From the NCBI RefSeq assembly GCF_036898095.1, contig NC_090757.1:64189581-64253580 (forward strand): a stretch of DNA of 64,000 nucleotides, in the 5' to 3' direction. The stretch is from Palaemon carinicauda. Taxonomy: Eukaryota > Arthropoda > Malacostraca > Decapoda > Palaemonidae. This document shows, piece after piece, positions 22,281-33,883 of the stretch. A program made the position numbers and the translations under genes. A model generated the notes under the pieces. The model did not search any database and had not been told where the DNA came from. It saw nothing but the letters and a program-made list of their open reading frames with translations. Position 1 is the stretch's first letter, and every line of letters starts with the position of its first letter.

Positions 22281-23104
22281 TTCTAGGGCAAGAGTACATT
22301 GACAAAGTGGTGGCCAGCAATGCCGAGGCTCCCAAGACCCAGAGTGCCTCTAAATTGCTCCAGGGCCTCAAAAACCAAGGGAAGGTCTATGTGCCCGAAG
22401 GACGTCGCCCAGGTCCTTGTAAAGTGTTGACGGCCGTGGACATTCTGAGCCAAGGCGTCTCTGATGACAGAGCCTCTTCGGCCCCAGTCTGTTTCTCACC
22501 AGCAGAGGCCTCCATGATGGAGGAGATGTCGCGAGACTTGGTTAACGTCTCCTCTTGGCTAGACTGGTGGGCTTCCACGTTGGTGGGTGTTCAAGCCTCC
22601 TATGACCCCGAGGACCCTGACCAGCAAGGCCTAATGAGGGACCTCATTACCTCTGGGGGTAAAACCCTCAAGTTCTTAACATATCAGTCTCTCGCCCTTA
22701 CAGCCAACTGGGTTCTCCGTAAGAGAGACACTGTTCTTATGAAAGTGTCTTGGAAGGTACCGGACAGGGAGGCGCGAGCAATTCGCAGCCTGCCCCTGTG
22801 GGGAGAGTCTCTGTTTCCTCTGAAAGAGCTAGAGGCCTTAATGGAAAAGGTCTCGAAAAAGAAGGAGGCCAACGTCACCAGACCGGCAACTTCAAGGAGA
22901 CCTCCATACAAGAGGTCCGTCTCAGACAGCACCGCGACGCCCCAAGCCTCTTCCAGCACTACGAGGAGAGAGGCCCCCTCTTCCTCCTGGTCCTCAACTC
23001 CGCAACCCTCCCGCAGGGGAGCTGCAGCGCCCTCAAGCTCCTTCAGGTCGGGTTACTCCGCTTCTAGGAGAGGCAGATCAGGCCGCTCCTCTAGAAGAAG
23101 GTAG
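22247..23104 (+). CDS. gag: DIRS Gag-like protein, C-terminal part (R3)
   Basis: R3-R5 share Thr in the segment SDSTATPQ where R1 and R2 have Ala, which marks these three as the most recently related copies. The break from the upstream frame is the same as in the other units. Confidence 0.7.
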   Translation, partial: VVPGTPSGRDLVLGQEYIDKVVASNAEAPKTQSASKLLQGLKNQGKVYVPEGRRPGPCKVLTAVDILSQGVSDDRASSAPVCFSPAEASMMEEMSRDLVNVSSWLDWWASTLVGVQASYDPEDPDQQGLMRDLITSGGKTLKFLTYQSLALTANWVLRKRDTVLMKVSWKVPDREARAIRSLPLWGESLFPLKELEALMEKVSKKKEANVTRPATSRRPPYKRSVSDSTATPQASSSTTRREAPSSSWSSTPQPSRRGAAAPSSSFRSGYSASRRGRSGRSSRRR

Positions 23105-23336
23105 AGTGGGAGGCCCCCTATCCCCGCCCAAGCCTCGGGTTGGGGGATGCCTCAGACAACATTGGCAAGCATGGAAGGCTCAAGGGGCAGAGCCTTGGAC
23201 AGTGTCCGTCCTAAAGGAGGGCTACAGACTCCCGTTCCTGACGAATCCACCCCCTCTTATTCCGGCCAACCGGACGGAATGACTAGCTCCCAAAGATCCG
23301 TTAAAGAGGACCGCCCTTCAAGAGGAGGTATCCTCC

Positions 23337-24797
23337 ATGTTAGAAAAGGGCGCCATGGAAGAAGTTCCTCTCCCAGGGCCAGGTTTCTACAGTCGCCTGT
23401 TCCTGGTAGAGAAAGCGACGGGGGGGTGGAGACCGGTTATAGACCTGTCAGCTCTCAACAAGTTCGTCAAGAAGACGGACTTCGAGATGGTCACGCCAAA
23501 GTCAGTCCTGCTGTCCTTGAGGGAGAAAAATTTTATGATGACCGTCGACCTCAAGGACGCATACTTCCAAATTCCGATCCACCCCTCGAGTCGGAAGTTC
23601 CTCCGGGTGAAATGGGGTTCCCAGAGCCTGCAATTCAGAACTCTTTGCTTCGGTCTGTCAACAGCGCCCCAGGTGTTCACGAGAGTCTTCACGACTGTCT
23701 CAGTGTGGGCTTACGAACGTGGCATCCGCCTCATCAGATACCTGGACGACTGGTTGCTCCTTTCCGCCTCAAAGGCCCTCTTGGAGGAACAAGGGAGAAG
23801 TCTCCTGCAGTTTTGCAGAGATCTGGGGATTGTCATCAACCCAAAGAAGTCAAATCTATCCCCGTCCACCAGAATGAACTACTTGGGGATGACATTGGAC
23901 ACCATTCAAGGAAAAGTTTTCCCTTCGGAGGACAGGATAAGGAACCTCAGGCACATCATCCAGCCGTTCCTATCAGAACAACCCAGGAGAGCGAAAGACT
24001 GGCAGAGGCTGATAGGCCACCTGGTCTCATTGGAGAAACTAGTTCCCCAAGGGAGGATAAAGCTCAGATCCATTCAATGGAATCTCAAGAACCTCTGGTG
24101 CCAGACGGACTCACAACAAGTTCTAATTCCAGTCCTTCCAGACACAAGACCCTCCCTGGAATGGTGGCACTGCCAGTCGAACTCCCTCAAGGGGATGCCC
24201 TTCGGGACCAGCCCTCCAGAATTACTTCTGTTCACAGACGCCTCCAACCAAGGATGGGGAGCCCACCTCCTCGACGGGACGGCACGAGGTACCTGGTTGG
24301 AAGGGGAAAAGCAACTCCACATCAATGTCCTGGAGTTGAAAGCAGTCCAGAAGGCGTGCTTACACTTCGCAAGTCTGCTAAAGGGAAACACCGTGGCATT
24401 GATGTGCGACAACGCCACGGTAGTAGCATACATAAAGAAGCAGGGAGGCTTGAAATCGAGGGAGTTGTGCGATCTCACCATAGAGATTCTGAATTGGGCA
24501 GAGGAAAATCACGTGGTGTTGTTAGCAAGGTTCATTCCCGGGAAGAAAAACGTTCTGGCCGACGGCCTCAGCAGAATGGGCCAGATAGTAGGGACAGAGT
24601 GGTCCCTCCTCCCAGAAGTAGCCAGGCTCATCATTCAGCGTTGGGGTTCCCCGGTGATGGACCTCTTTGCAACGAAACTCAACGGCCAACTCCCAGTCTA
24701 TTGCTCCCCCGTACCAGACCCGAAAGTAGCCTTGGAAGACGCCTCTCAGCACAAGTGGACAATCTGGATGTGTACGCTTTTCCCCCCTTCACGTTGA
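23337..24797 (+). CDS. DIRS reverse transcriptase / RNase H (R3)
   Basis: 486 codons, same product as R2 with both YLDD aspartates and all RNase H acidic residues. The detached C-terminal tail continues in the neighbouring frame to 25027. Confidence 0.92.
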   Translation: MLEKGAMEEVPLPGPGFYSRLFLVEKATGGWRPVIDLSALNKFVKKTDFEMVTPKSVLLSLREKNFMMTVDLKDAYFQIPIHPSSRKFLRVKWGSQSLQFRTLCFGLSTAPQVFTRVFTTVSVWAYERGIRLIRYLDDWLLLSASKALLEEQGRSLLQFCRDLGIVINPKKSNLSPSTRMNYLGMTLDTIQGKVFPSEDRIRNLRHIIQPFLSEQPRRAKDWQRLIGHLVSLEKLVPQGRIKLRSIQWNLKNLWCQTDSQQVLIPVLPDTRPSLEWWHCQSNSLKGMPFGTSPPELLLFTDASNQGWGAHLLDGTARGTWLEGEKQLHINVLELKAVQKACLHFASLLKGNTVALMCDNATVVAYIKKQGGLKSRELCDLTIEILNWAEENHVVLLARFIPGKKNVLADGLSRMGQIVGTEWSLLPEVARLIIQRWGSPVMDLFATKLNGQLPVYCSPVPDPKVALEDASQHKWTIWMCTLFPPSR

Positions 24798-24861
24798 TAA
24801 GACAGGTGCTCAACAGAGTAAGGGCCGCCCGAAACCTAAAGATGACTTTGGTAGCGCCCTG

Positions 24862-26049
24862 GTGGCCGGAGAGGGAGTGGTTCGCAGACCTAAAAGACCT
24901 AACGAGTCACCCGCCGTGGCCTCTACCCACCAGGTCAGACCTTCTGCACCAGCCTCACTTTCTCAAGCTCCACGACAACCCACTCTCCCTTCGTCTTCAC
25001 GCCTGGAGACTATCCAGCGGCTCCTGAAGAAGGAAGGTTATTCTCCCTCCATGGCTAAGAGAATGTCTCTATACCTGAGAAAGTCGTCAGCCGCGATATA
25101 CCAGGCAAAATGGGCCTCCTTCACGAAGTGGTGCTCTGAGAGGCACATTAGACCTCTTAAGGCCTCTGTCCCAGACATAGCAGATTTTCTGGTGTTTCTT
25201 AGGGACAAAGTAGGAATGTCAATTCCAGCCATAAAAGGGGTTCGGGCTGCCTTAGGCCAAGTCTTCCTCCTGAAGGGCATCGACCTGGGGGCCTCGAGAC
25301 ACATAGCGATGCTTGTCAAAAGCTTCGAGCAGTCTTGCCCCCCTCAGGCGAGGAGGGTGCCCCAGTGGGACTTAGCCAAGGTCCTGAAGAGGCTGTGTCG
25401 TCCCCCCTTTGAACCCTTGAAGGATATCGTAGACAAAGATCTCACCCTCAAGGCCGTCTTCTTGCTGGCCTTGGCGTCCGCTAAGAGAGTGGGAGAGATC
25501 CATGGTCTGTCATACGACGTCTCTCACTCAAAGGGGTGGAATGAAGTATCCTTCAAGTTCGTGCCTTCTTTTGTGGCCAAGACTCAGAACCCAGCAGTCT
25601 GGGACCCGAGGTTTGAAGGTTTCTCAATTCCTGCCATCCCTAAGACAGGCAATGCAGAAGACTTAAAATTGTGCCCAGTGCGAACAATTAGAAAATACCC
25701 GGAAAGGACAGCGCATCTCCGACCAGGCATCAAGAGCCTCTTCGTTTCCACAGGTATTAATAAGAAACAAGTTTCCAAAAACACCATCTCCTTCTGGTTG
25801 AGACAGGTTATCGCCAGAACCTACAAGGAGGCTGGCATGGCAGTGCCAGGCACTCCCAGACCTCATGACATCAGGGGCCTGAGCACCTCCTTAGCCTTTG
25901 AGAAAAACATGGCAGTAGGGCAAATTCTGCGAGCAGGTACTTGGTTGAACCAGTCAACCTTTACTGCCCACTACCTCAAGGACTACTCAAGAAAATCCTT
26001 GGACGGGTTCTCCATGGGAACAGTCATCTCCGCCCTCCAAGCGGTGTAA
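24862..26049 (+). CDS. DIRS tyrosine recombinase (R3)
   Basis: Unbroken 395-codon frame with the Arg / Lys / His-x-x-Arg / Trp / Tyr set. The first ATG is at 25051. Confidence 0.93.
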   Translation: MAGEGVVRRPKRPNESPAVASTHQVRPSAPASLSQAPRQPTLPSSSRLETIQRLLKKEGYSPSMAKRMSLYLRKSSAAIYQAKWASFTKWCSERHIRPLKASVPDIADFLVFLRDKVGMSIPAIKGVRAALGQVFLLKGIDLGASRHIAMLVKSFEQSCPPQARRVPQWDLAKVLKRLCRPPFEPLKDIVDKDLTLKAVFLLALASAKRVGEIHGLSYDVSHSKGWNEVSFKFVPSFVAKTQNPAVWDPRFEGFSIPAIPKTGNAEDLKLCPVRTIRKYPERTAHLRPGIKSLFVSTGINKKQVSKNTISFWLRQVIARTYKEAGMAVPGTPRPHDIRGLSTSLAFEKNMAVGQILRAGTWLNQSTFTAHYLKDYSRKSLDGFSMGTVISALQAV

Positions 26050-27877
26050 CGGTAAAACCCCAGGCGCATTCAAGACTAGCGACCGGTAGGCACAAGTGCG
26101 GTTTCCTACCTCCTACCCAGTTGCTTACTTGCCTCTTCGGGGAGTACCGTCTGTTCCCAGAAAATAACACATTCTTCACGGCTACGCTTCGAGAAGGAAC
26201 GTCAAAAGAAGTTTTTCAAAGGGTGAGTACTTAGACACTAACGTGAATTTTTGTGTAGTTACCCTCGCTTCCGCTCTCTAGTAGGTCCCGTTATCCAGAG
26301 GCCTTTTGGCCTCCACGGCCAGGTCAGTGGGTCAGAATAGCACTCCCTCCTCCTAAAGTGTAAGTCTCCTAAGAAAGTAGTTCGAGGTAAGTATTCGTGT
26401 TGGAACAAATAAAAAATTTTAAGTAATTTTTATTTTTCCTAACATACTTACCGAGAACTACTTTCGGGTAATGGCCCTCCCTTCCTTCCCCGAGCGCCTC
26501 TCTTCCCTTGCTAGCATTTTGCTAATTCAATCGAACTTAATGAAGATGCTGACCCAGCAAACTAGCGACCTACCTTAATCCTACCCTCGGGGCACATTCC
26601 TTGATGCCGGGGGTAAGGCTACTTAGAGCGCGGAGTGGGGGGGTAACTTACTCAAAACTCTGGTCGGCAGAGAGAGATCACCAGTGACCTCCTAAGAAAG
26701 TAGTTCTCGGTAAGTATGTTAGGGAAAATAAAAATTACTTAAAATTTTTGATATTTCTTATCGAATAAACTCATTAGGGGAAAAATGTCTGCCTTAACTT
26801 AAATACGATAATATAAAGTCAGTTTTACAATATAATAAATATAATTCAGTATTACCTTTCCAGGAGTGAATCCAGTTCGGAAGCAAGCACAGAGTTAAGA
26901 CTTTGTCTTGGGGTAGGCTAAAGTTACGGCAGTGCAATGGGGTCTACCCCCCTCCCCTCTGGTAGGGAAGGACACAGCTCCTTTTTTAGGATAGGTGATG
27001 TTCTTATTTTTGTTTCCTTTTTTGAAATATGGGATCCTTTTCATATTAGTGGCCAGTTCCTCCCTCTGCGACCGCCCCCTCTAACAGTGCCATTTTCTTA
27101 GTCGGCCATTATCATGCATACAGTTGGCCGCTATCATACATACACCCCGAAATGTTACTCCCAGTCTGTCCCAACGTACTACAAAGGCTCCTACCGTAGC
27201 CTAATGTAGGCTATGTCCACCTAACCTAATACTCAGCTGATACCTACTCTACCCTTTCTTTCCTATACAGCGCTGTATAGTATACCCGTTCAGTATGAAA
27301 TACATACCGGCCAATGCCCGTCCTCCGTAGCAAAAATTTATTTGCCAATTTTTCTTGCTTGAGGGTACACTCGGGCACACTATTCTATCTGATTTCTCTT
27401 CCTTTTGTTTTGTTAAAGTTTTCTTATAGTTTATATGGGCGATATTTATTTTAATGGTATTACACTTCTTAAAATAGTTTATTTTCCATTGTTTCCTTTC
27501 CTCACTGGGCTATTTTCCCTGTTGGGGCCCCTGGGCTTATAGCATTCTGCTTTTCCAACTAGGGTTGTAGCCTAGCAAGTAATAATAATAATAATAATAA
27601 TATTGTTGTTAATAGCACTTTTTTTATATAAATTATGAGAACAGCCCAGTGAGGAAAGGGAATGCTGTAAATAGACTACAAGAGAAGTAATGAACAATTA
27701 GAATAATATTTGTTCCGTAACTCTTACACAAACCTACGCTGTTTATTAGGGGTATTACTTTCGACGAAGCCATTATATTTTAGCGAGGATTAACAACCCA
27801 TTCCCCTAGTTATTGGGGGTAGGGGGGGGGGTTAGCTTGCTACAGCTCCCACCCACACACCTGTGATTTAGCTCACT
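26050..27877 (+). other. DIRS 3' region, inverted arms and leader (R3)
   Basis: Hairpin at 26298-26313, arms A/B/C at 26368-26749, dispersed-repeat pair at 27357-27702. No gene seen. Confidence 0.65.
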
Positions 27878-30114
27878 TTGCTTTTGGCTCGGACGATGAA
27901 CGGTAATTGCCGCTCTTCATTCTCACCAATATTTGGACTGCTGTCAATCCTTTGTGTGCTTTGGCTCTTTCTTTTCAGTTTGTGTGTGTTGACTTCTGCT
28001 GAGCATGTGTACCTGCCTGGACTTGAAGACGGGATTCTTCTCCTTCGAAGGCTTCTTCGACACGGAAGAAACCTAAGGCTTCTTCAACACGGAAGAAACC
28101 TAAGGCTTCTTCGACACGGAAAAAACCTAAGGCTTCTTCGACACGGAAAAAACCTAAGGCTTCTTCGATACGGAAAAAACCTAAGGCTTCTTCGACACGG
28201 AAAAAACCTAAGGCTTCTTCGACACGGAAAAAACCTAAGGCTTCTTCGACACGGAAAAAACCTAAGGCTTCTTCGACACGGAGAAAACCTAAGGCTTCTT
28301 CTCCCGCTTCCCGACCTTCCTCCGAAGCTCTTGCAGGTTTGCTTCTTCTCCCGCTTCCCGACCTTCCTCCGAAGCTCTTGCAGGTTCGCTTCTTCTCCCG
28401 CTTCCCGACCTTCCTCCAAAGCTCTTGCAGGTTCGCATCTTCTCCCGCCTCCAGACCCTCCTCCAAAGCTCTTGCAGGTTCGGATTCTTGCGAGAGACCG
28501 TCGAGTGGTAGTGCAGGCCCTTCAACGCCTGGTTAACCTTGGTCCTTGAGAGACGGTGTCACTTCCCCTAGCAAAGCAGCCCCGCCTATCTCCGGGGGGT
28601 GTCCATGACTCTTGCTCACCTTTTATAGGTGTGGTCATCCTTGGGGTTACCGGGTCCGTCTTCCAAAGATAACTTGCTGCAACTTCTTCGCTGTGGTGAT
28701 AGTGTACAGGCCTCGACGACGTAAGAAGTAGATCCTCTTGCTTGCGTCGAGGTTGTATCAGGGGCGTCGTCCGCTGCCCATCCTGCCGACGCTTCTGCCC
28801 CTTCCTACTCTTCCGCCGTTGCTTTAGACTGCGCTTCCCCCCCTTCGAACATCCTTTGAGGGGGAAGCAAGGTCCTTTGTCCAACTCTCCTGTGAGTGCT
28901 TCTTCCGCTTGGGGGAGTTTACTCATAGAGACTCCTCTTTGGAGGACTGGTGCTACTGATGGTCAGCTTGCTGATATACCGGCCCCAAGAGGAAGTCATT
29001 GTCCCCGTAGGGCTTGCCCTCCTCTTCGTCTTAGATGTGTATCTTCACCTTCGGTGAAAAAGCACCTCGTTGGCTCTTCAGCTTCATCTACACAGGCGTC
29101 CTCTGCAGAGGAGCCTTCTCGTATCTCGTCTTGTGGCCCTCAACCTTCACCTGTTCCTGGACCTTCCTCTGACGACGCTGCTGCTAGTCCTCTGACTTCG
29201 GGCTTGGACACTCTTGTGGATCGTGCTCGATCCCTTATGGTGGATGTTCGCCCTTCCAAATGGCACATCCCTGTTCCTGTTCCTACGCTCCGATCTTATG
29301 CTTCTTTTTGTCGTCCTGACTTGCCATGTCCGTTTCTGACTCCTTCAGATCTGCGCCTTCCTGCTCGCCACGTGACCTTGCGTCACTCGCCTGCGCTTCA
29401 TCCAGTTATGTGCCTTCCTTGTGCGCACTAGCCGCCGACGCTTCTACAACTACCAACGCGTCGTTCTCCAGCGCCATAGGTTCTTGTGCAGCACTCTCCG
29501 TGCGCGTGCGCACCTTCTACACATTGGCCAGTTTGTGCTCCAGATGCGCGTCAGCCAGCGCTCGCCGGAACGACAGCACTCTCCAGCTCGCCAACGCTCT
29601 CCGGCCGCTCCAGTGCACTAGGGCTAAACAGCGCGTCGGCACTCTCCAGCATGTCAGAGCTCCCCAGCGCGTCCACGCTTTCCAGCGCATCAGTGTTTGC
29701 CAGCTCGCTAGCATGATAGCACTCACCAGCACGTCAGCGCTCTCCAGCCCTCTCCTACGTGCCAGCACTCGCCAGAACGCCAGCGCTCTTCAGCACGACC
29801 ACTCACCAGCATGTCAGCGTTATCCAGTTCGCCAGCTATCTCATGCGCGCCAGCGCTTTTCAGCGAATCCACAATCTCCAGCACATCAGCGTTTGCCAGC
29901 TTGCCAGCACGCAAGCGCTCATCAGCACGACAGCACTTTCCATTATGTCAGCGCTCTTCTGTGCACCACCGCTCTCCAGCTCAACAGCATTTGCCAGCCC
30001 TCTCCAGCGCACCAGCGCTCTCCAGGAGATTCCTGGAGGTCGAGCCTGCTGAGAATTATGCAAACTCCCTCACAACCTAAGTCGTCCCTGGCACTCCCTC
30101 TGGCCGAGACCTAG
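27878..30114 (+). pseudogene. gag: Ser/Pro-rich gag N-terminal region (R3)
   Basis: Nine 27-bp repeats. Open pieces are 27878-28549, 28742-29431 and 29326-30114, in three different frames. Confidence 0.5.
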
Positions 30115-30938
30115 TTCTAGGGCAAGAGTACATTGACAAAGTGGTGGCCAGCAATGCCGAGGCTCCCAAGACCCAGAGTGCCTCTAAATTGCTCCAGGGC
30201 CTCAAAAACCAAGGGAAGGTCTATGTGCCCGAAGGACGTCGCCCAGGTCCTTGTAAAGTGTTGACGGCCGTGGACATTCTGAGCCAAGGCGTCTCTGATG
30301 ACAGAGCCTCTTCGGCCCCAGTCTGTTTCTCACCAGCAGAGGCCTCCATGATGGAGGAGATGTCGCGAGACTTGGTTAACGTCTCCTCTTGGCTAGACTG
30401 GTGGGCTTCCACGTTGGTGGGTGTTCAAGCCTCCTATGACCCCGAGGACCCTGACCAGCAAGGCCTAATGAGGGACCTCATTACCTCTGGGGGTAAAACC
30501 CTCAAGTTCTTAACATATCAGTCTCTCGCCCTTACAGCCAACTGGGTTCTCCGTAAGAGAGACACTGTTCTTATGAAAGTGTCTTGGAAGGTACCGGACA
30601 GGGAGGCGCGAGCAATTCGCAGCCTGCCCCTGTGGGGAGAGTCTCTGTTTCCTCTGAAAGAGCTAGAGGCCTTAATGGAAAAGGTCTCGAAAAAGAAGGA
30701 GGCCAACGTCACCAGACCGGCAACTTCAAGGAGACCTCCATACAAGAGGTCCGTCTCAGACAGCACCGCGACGCCCCAAGCCTCTTCCAGCACTACGAGG
30801 AGAGAGGCCCCCTCTTCCTCCTGGTCCTCAACTCCGCAACCCTCCCGCAGGGGAGCTGCAGCGCCCTCAAGCTCCTTCAGGTCGGGTTACTCCGCTTCTA
30901 GGAGAGGCAGATCAGGCCGCTCCTCTAGAAGAAGGTAG
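30081..30938 (+). CDS. gag: DIRS Gag-like protein, C-terminal part (R4)
   Basis: Carries the Thr variant shared with R3 and R5. Confidence 0.7.
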   Translation, partial: VVPGTPSGRDLVLGQEYIDKVVASNAEAPKTQSASKLLQGLKNQGKVYVPEGRRPGPCKVLTAVDILSQGVSDDRASSAPVCFSPAEASMMEEMSRDLVNVSSWLDWWASTLVGVQASYDPEDPDQQGLMRDLITSGGKTLKFLTYQSLALTANWVLRKRDTVLMKVSWKVPDREARAIRSLPLWGESLFPLKELEALMEKVSKKKEANVTRPATSRRPPYKRSVSDSTATPQASSSTTRREAPSSSWSSTPQPSRRGAAAPSSSFRSGYSASRRGRSGRSSRRR

Positions 30939-31170
30939 AGTGGGAGGCCCCCTATCCCCGCCCAAGCCTCGGGTTGGGGGATGCCTCAGACAACATTGGC
31001 AAGCATGGAAGGCTCAAGGGGCAGAGCCTTGGACAGTGTCCGTCCTAAAGGAGGGCTACAGACTCCCGTTCCTGACGAATCCACCCCCTCTTATTCCGGC
31101 CAACCGGACGGAATGACTAGCTCCCAAAGATCCGTTAAAGAGGACCGCCCTTCAAGAGGAGGTATCCTCC

Positions 31171-32631
31171 ATGTTAGAAAAGGGCGCCATGGAAGAAGTT
31201 CCTCTCCCAGGGCCAGGTTTCTACAGTCGCCTGTTCCTGGTAGAGAAAGCGACGGGGGGGTGGAGACCGGTTATAGACCTGTCAGCTCTCAACAAGTTCG
31301 TCAAGAAGACGGACTTCGAGATGGTCACGCCAAAGTCAGTCCTGCTGTCCTTGAGGGAGAAAAATTTTATGATGACCGTCGACCTCAAGGACGCATACTT
31401 CCAAATTCCGATCCACCCCTCGAGTCGGAAGTTCCTCCGGGTGAAATGGGGTTCCCAGAGCCTGCAATTCAGAACTCTTTGCTTCGGTCTGTCAACAGCG
31501 CCCCAGGTGTTCACGAGAGTCTTCACGACTGTCTCAGTGTGGGCTTACGAACGTGGCATCCGCCTCATCAGATACCTGGACGACTGGTTGCTCCTTTCCG
31601 CCTCAAAGGCCCTCTTGGAGGAACAAGGGAGAAGTCTCCTGCAGTTTTGCAGAGATCTGGGGATTGTCATCAACCCAAAGAAGTCAAATCTATCCCCGTC
31701 CACCAGAATGAACTACTTGGGGATGACATTGGACACCATTCAAGGAAAAGTTTTCCCTTCGGAGGACAGGATAAGGAACCTCAGGCACATCATCCAGCCG
31801 TTCCTATCAGAACAACCCAGGAGAGCGAAAGACTGGCAGAGGCTGATAGGCCACCTGGTCTCATTGGAGAAACTAGTTCCCCAAGGGAGGATAAAGCTCA
31901 GATCCATTCAATGGAATCTCAAGAACCTCTGGTGCCAGACGGACTCACAACAAGTTCTAATTCCAGTCCTTCCAGACACAAGACCCTCCCTGGAATGGTG
32001 GCACTGCCAGTCGAACTCCCTCAAGGGGATGCCCTTCGGGACCAGCCCTCCAGAATTACTTCTGTTCACAGACGCCTCCAACCAAGGATGGGGAGCCCAC
32101 CTCCTCGACGGGACGGCACGAGGTACCTGGTTGGAAGGGGAAAAGCAACTCCACATCAATGTCCTGGAGTTGAAAGCAGTCCAGAAGGCGTGCTTACACT
32201 TCGCAAGTCTGCTAAAGGGAAACACCGTGGCATTGATGTGCGACAACGCCACGGTAGTAGCATACATAAAGAAGCAGGGAGGCTTGAAATCGAGGGAGTT
32301 GTGCGATCTCACCATAGAGATTCTGAATTGGGCAGAGGAAAATCACGTGGTGTTGTTAGCAAGGTTCATTCCCGGGAAGAAAAACGTTCTGGCCGACGGC
32401 CTCAGCAGAATGGGCCAGATAGTAGGGACAGAGTGGTCCCTCCTCCCAGAAGTAGCCAGGCTCATCATTCAGCGTTGGGGTTCCCCGGTGATGGACCTCT
32501 TTGCAACGAAACTCAACGGCCAACTCCCAGTCTATTGCTCCCCCGTACCAGACCCGAAAGTAGCCTTGGAAGACGCCTCTCAGCACAAGTGGACAATCTG
32601 GATGTGTACGCTTTTCCCCCCTTCACGTTGA
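31171..32631 (+). CDS. DIRS reverse transcriptase / RNase H (R4)
   Basis: Intact 486-codon RT and RNase H frame. The tail in the neighbouring frame ends at 32861. Confidence 0.92.
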   Translation: MLEKGAMEEVPLPGPGFYSRLFLVEKATGGWRPVIDLSALNKFVKKTDFEMVTPKSVLLSLREKNFMMTVDLKDAYFQIPIHPSSRKFLRVKWGSQSLQFRTLCFGLSTAPQVFTRVFTTVSVWAYERGIRLIRYLDDWLLLSASKALLEEQGRSLLQFCRDLGIVINPKKSNLSPSTRMNYLGMTLDTIQGKVFPSEDRIRNLRHIIQPFLSEQPRRAKDWQRLIGHLVSLEKLVPQGRIKLRSIQWNLKNLWCQTDSQQVLIPVLPDTRPSLEWWHCQSNSLKGMPFGTSPPELLLFTDASNQGWGAHLLDGTARGTWLEGEKQLHINVLELKAVQKACLHFASLLKGNTVALMCDNATVVAYIKKQGGLKSRELCDLTIEILNWAEENHVVLLARFIPGKKNVLADGLSRMGQIVGTEWSLLPEVARLIIQRWGSPVMDLFATKLNGQLPVYCSPVPDPKVALEDASQHKWTIWMCTLFPPSR

Positions 32632-32695
32632 TAAGACAGGTGCTCAACAGAGTAAGGGCCGCCCGAAACCTAAAGATGACTTTGGTAGCGCCCTG

Positions 32696-33883
32696 GTGGC
32701 CGGAGAGGGAGTGGTTCGCAGACCTAAAAGACCTAACGAGTCACCCGCCGTGGCCTCTACCCACCAGGTCAGACCTTCTGCACCAGCCTCACTTTCTCAA
32801 GCTCCACGACAACCCACTCTCCCTTCGTCTTCACGCCTGGAGACTATCCAGCGGCTCCTGAAGAAGGAAGGTTATTCTCCCTCCATGGCTAAGAGAATGT
32901 CTCTATACCTGAGAAAGTCGTCAGCCGCGATATACCAGGCAAAATGGGCCTCCTTCACGAAGTGGTGCTCTGAGAGGCACATTAGACCTCTTAAGGCCTC
33001 TGTCCCAGACATAGCAGATTTTCTGGTGTTTCTTAGGGACAAAGTAGGAATGTCAATTCCAGCCATAAAAGGGGTTCGGGCTGCCTTAGGCCAAGTCTTC
33101 CTCCTGAAGGGCATCGACCTGGGGGCCTCGAGACACATAGCGATGCTTGTCAAAAGCTTCGAGCAGTCTTGCCCCCCTCAGGCGAGGAGGGTGCCCCAGT
33201 GGGACTTAGCCAAGGTCCTGAAGAGGCTGTGTCGTCCCCCCTTTGAACCCTTGAAGGATATCGTAGACAAAGATCTCACCCTCAAGGCCGTCTTCTTGCT
33301 GGCCTTGGCGTCCGCTAAGAGAGTGGGAGAGATCCATGGTCTGTCATACGACGTCTCTCACTCAAAGGGGTGGAATGAAGTATCCTTCAAGTTCGTGCCT
33401 TCTTTTGTGGCCAAGACTCAGAACCCAGCAGTCTGGGACCCGAGGTTTGAAGGTTTCTCAATTCCTGCCATCCCTAAGACAGGCAATGCAGAAGACTTAA
33501 AATTGTGCCCAGTGCGAACAATTAGAAAATACCCGGAAAGGACAGCGCATCTCCGACCAGGCATCAAGAGCCTCTTCGTTTCCACAGGTATTAATAAGAA
33601 ACAAGTTTCCAAAAACACCATCTCCTTCTGGTTGAGACAGGTTATCGCCAGAACCTACAAGGAGGCTGGCATGGCAGTGCCAGGCACTCCCAGACCTCAT
33701 GACATCAGGGGCCTGAGCACCTCCTTAGCCTTTGAGAAAAACATGGCAGTAGGGCAAATTCTGCGAGCAGGTACTTGGTTGAACCAGTCAACCTTTACTG
33801 CCCACTACCTCAAGGACTACTCAAGAAAATCCTTGGACGGGTTCTCCATGGGAACAGTCATCTCCGCCCTCCAAGCGGTGTAA
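32696..33883 (+). CDS. DIRS tyrosine recombinase (R4)
   Basis: Unbroken recombinase with all signature residues. The first ATG is at 32885. Confidence 0.93.
   Translation: MAGEGVVRRPKRPNESPAVASTHQVRPSAPASLSQAPRQPTLPSSSRLETIQRLLKKEGYSPSMAKRMSLYLRKSSAAIYQAKWASFTKWCSERHIRPLKASVPDIADFLVFLRDKVGMSIPAIKGVRAALGQVFLLKGIDLGASRHIAMLVKSFEQSCPPQARRVPQWDLAKVLKRLCRPPFEPLKDIVDKDLTLKAVFLLALASAKRVGEIHGLSYDVSHSKGWNEVSFKFVPSFVAKTQNPAVWDPRFEGFSIPAIPKTGNAEDLKLCPVRTIRKYPERTAHLRPGIKSLFVSTGINKKQVSKNTISFWLRQVIARTYKEAGMAVPGTPRPHDIRGLSTSLAFEKNMAVGQILRAGTWLNQSTFTAHYLKDYSRKSLDGFSMGTVISALQAV

Larger units (their letters stand above)
22192..30025 (+). mobile_element. DIRS1-like array, repeat R3
   Basis: A 7,834-bp repeat. 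The gag, RT and YR products match those of R4 and R5 with no difference that I could see. Confidence 0.88.
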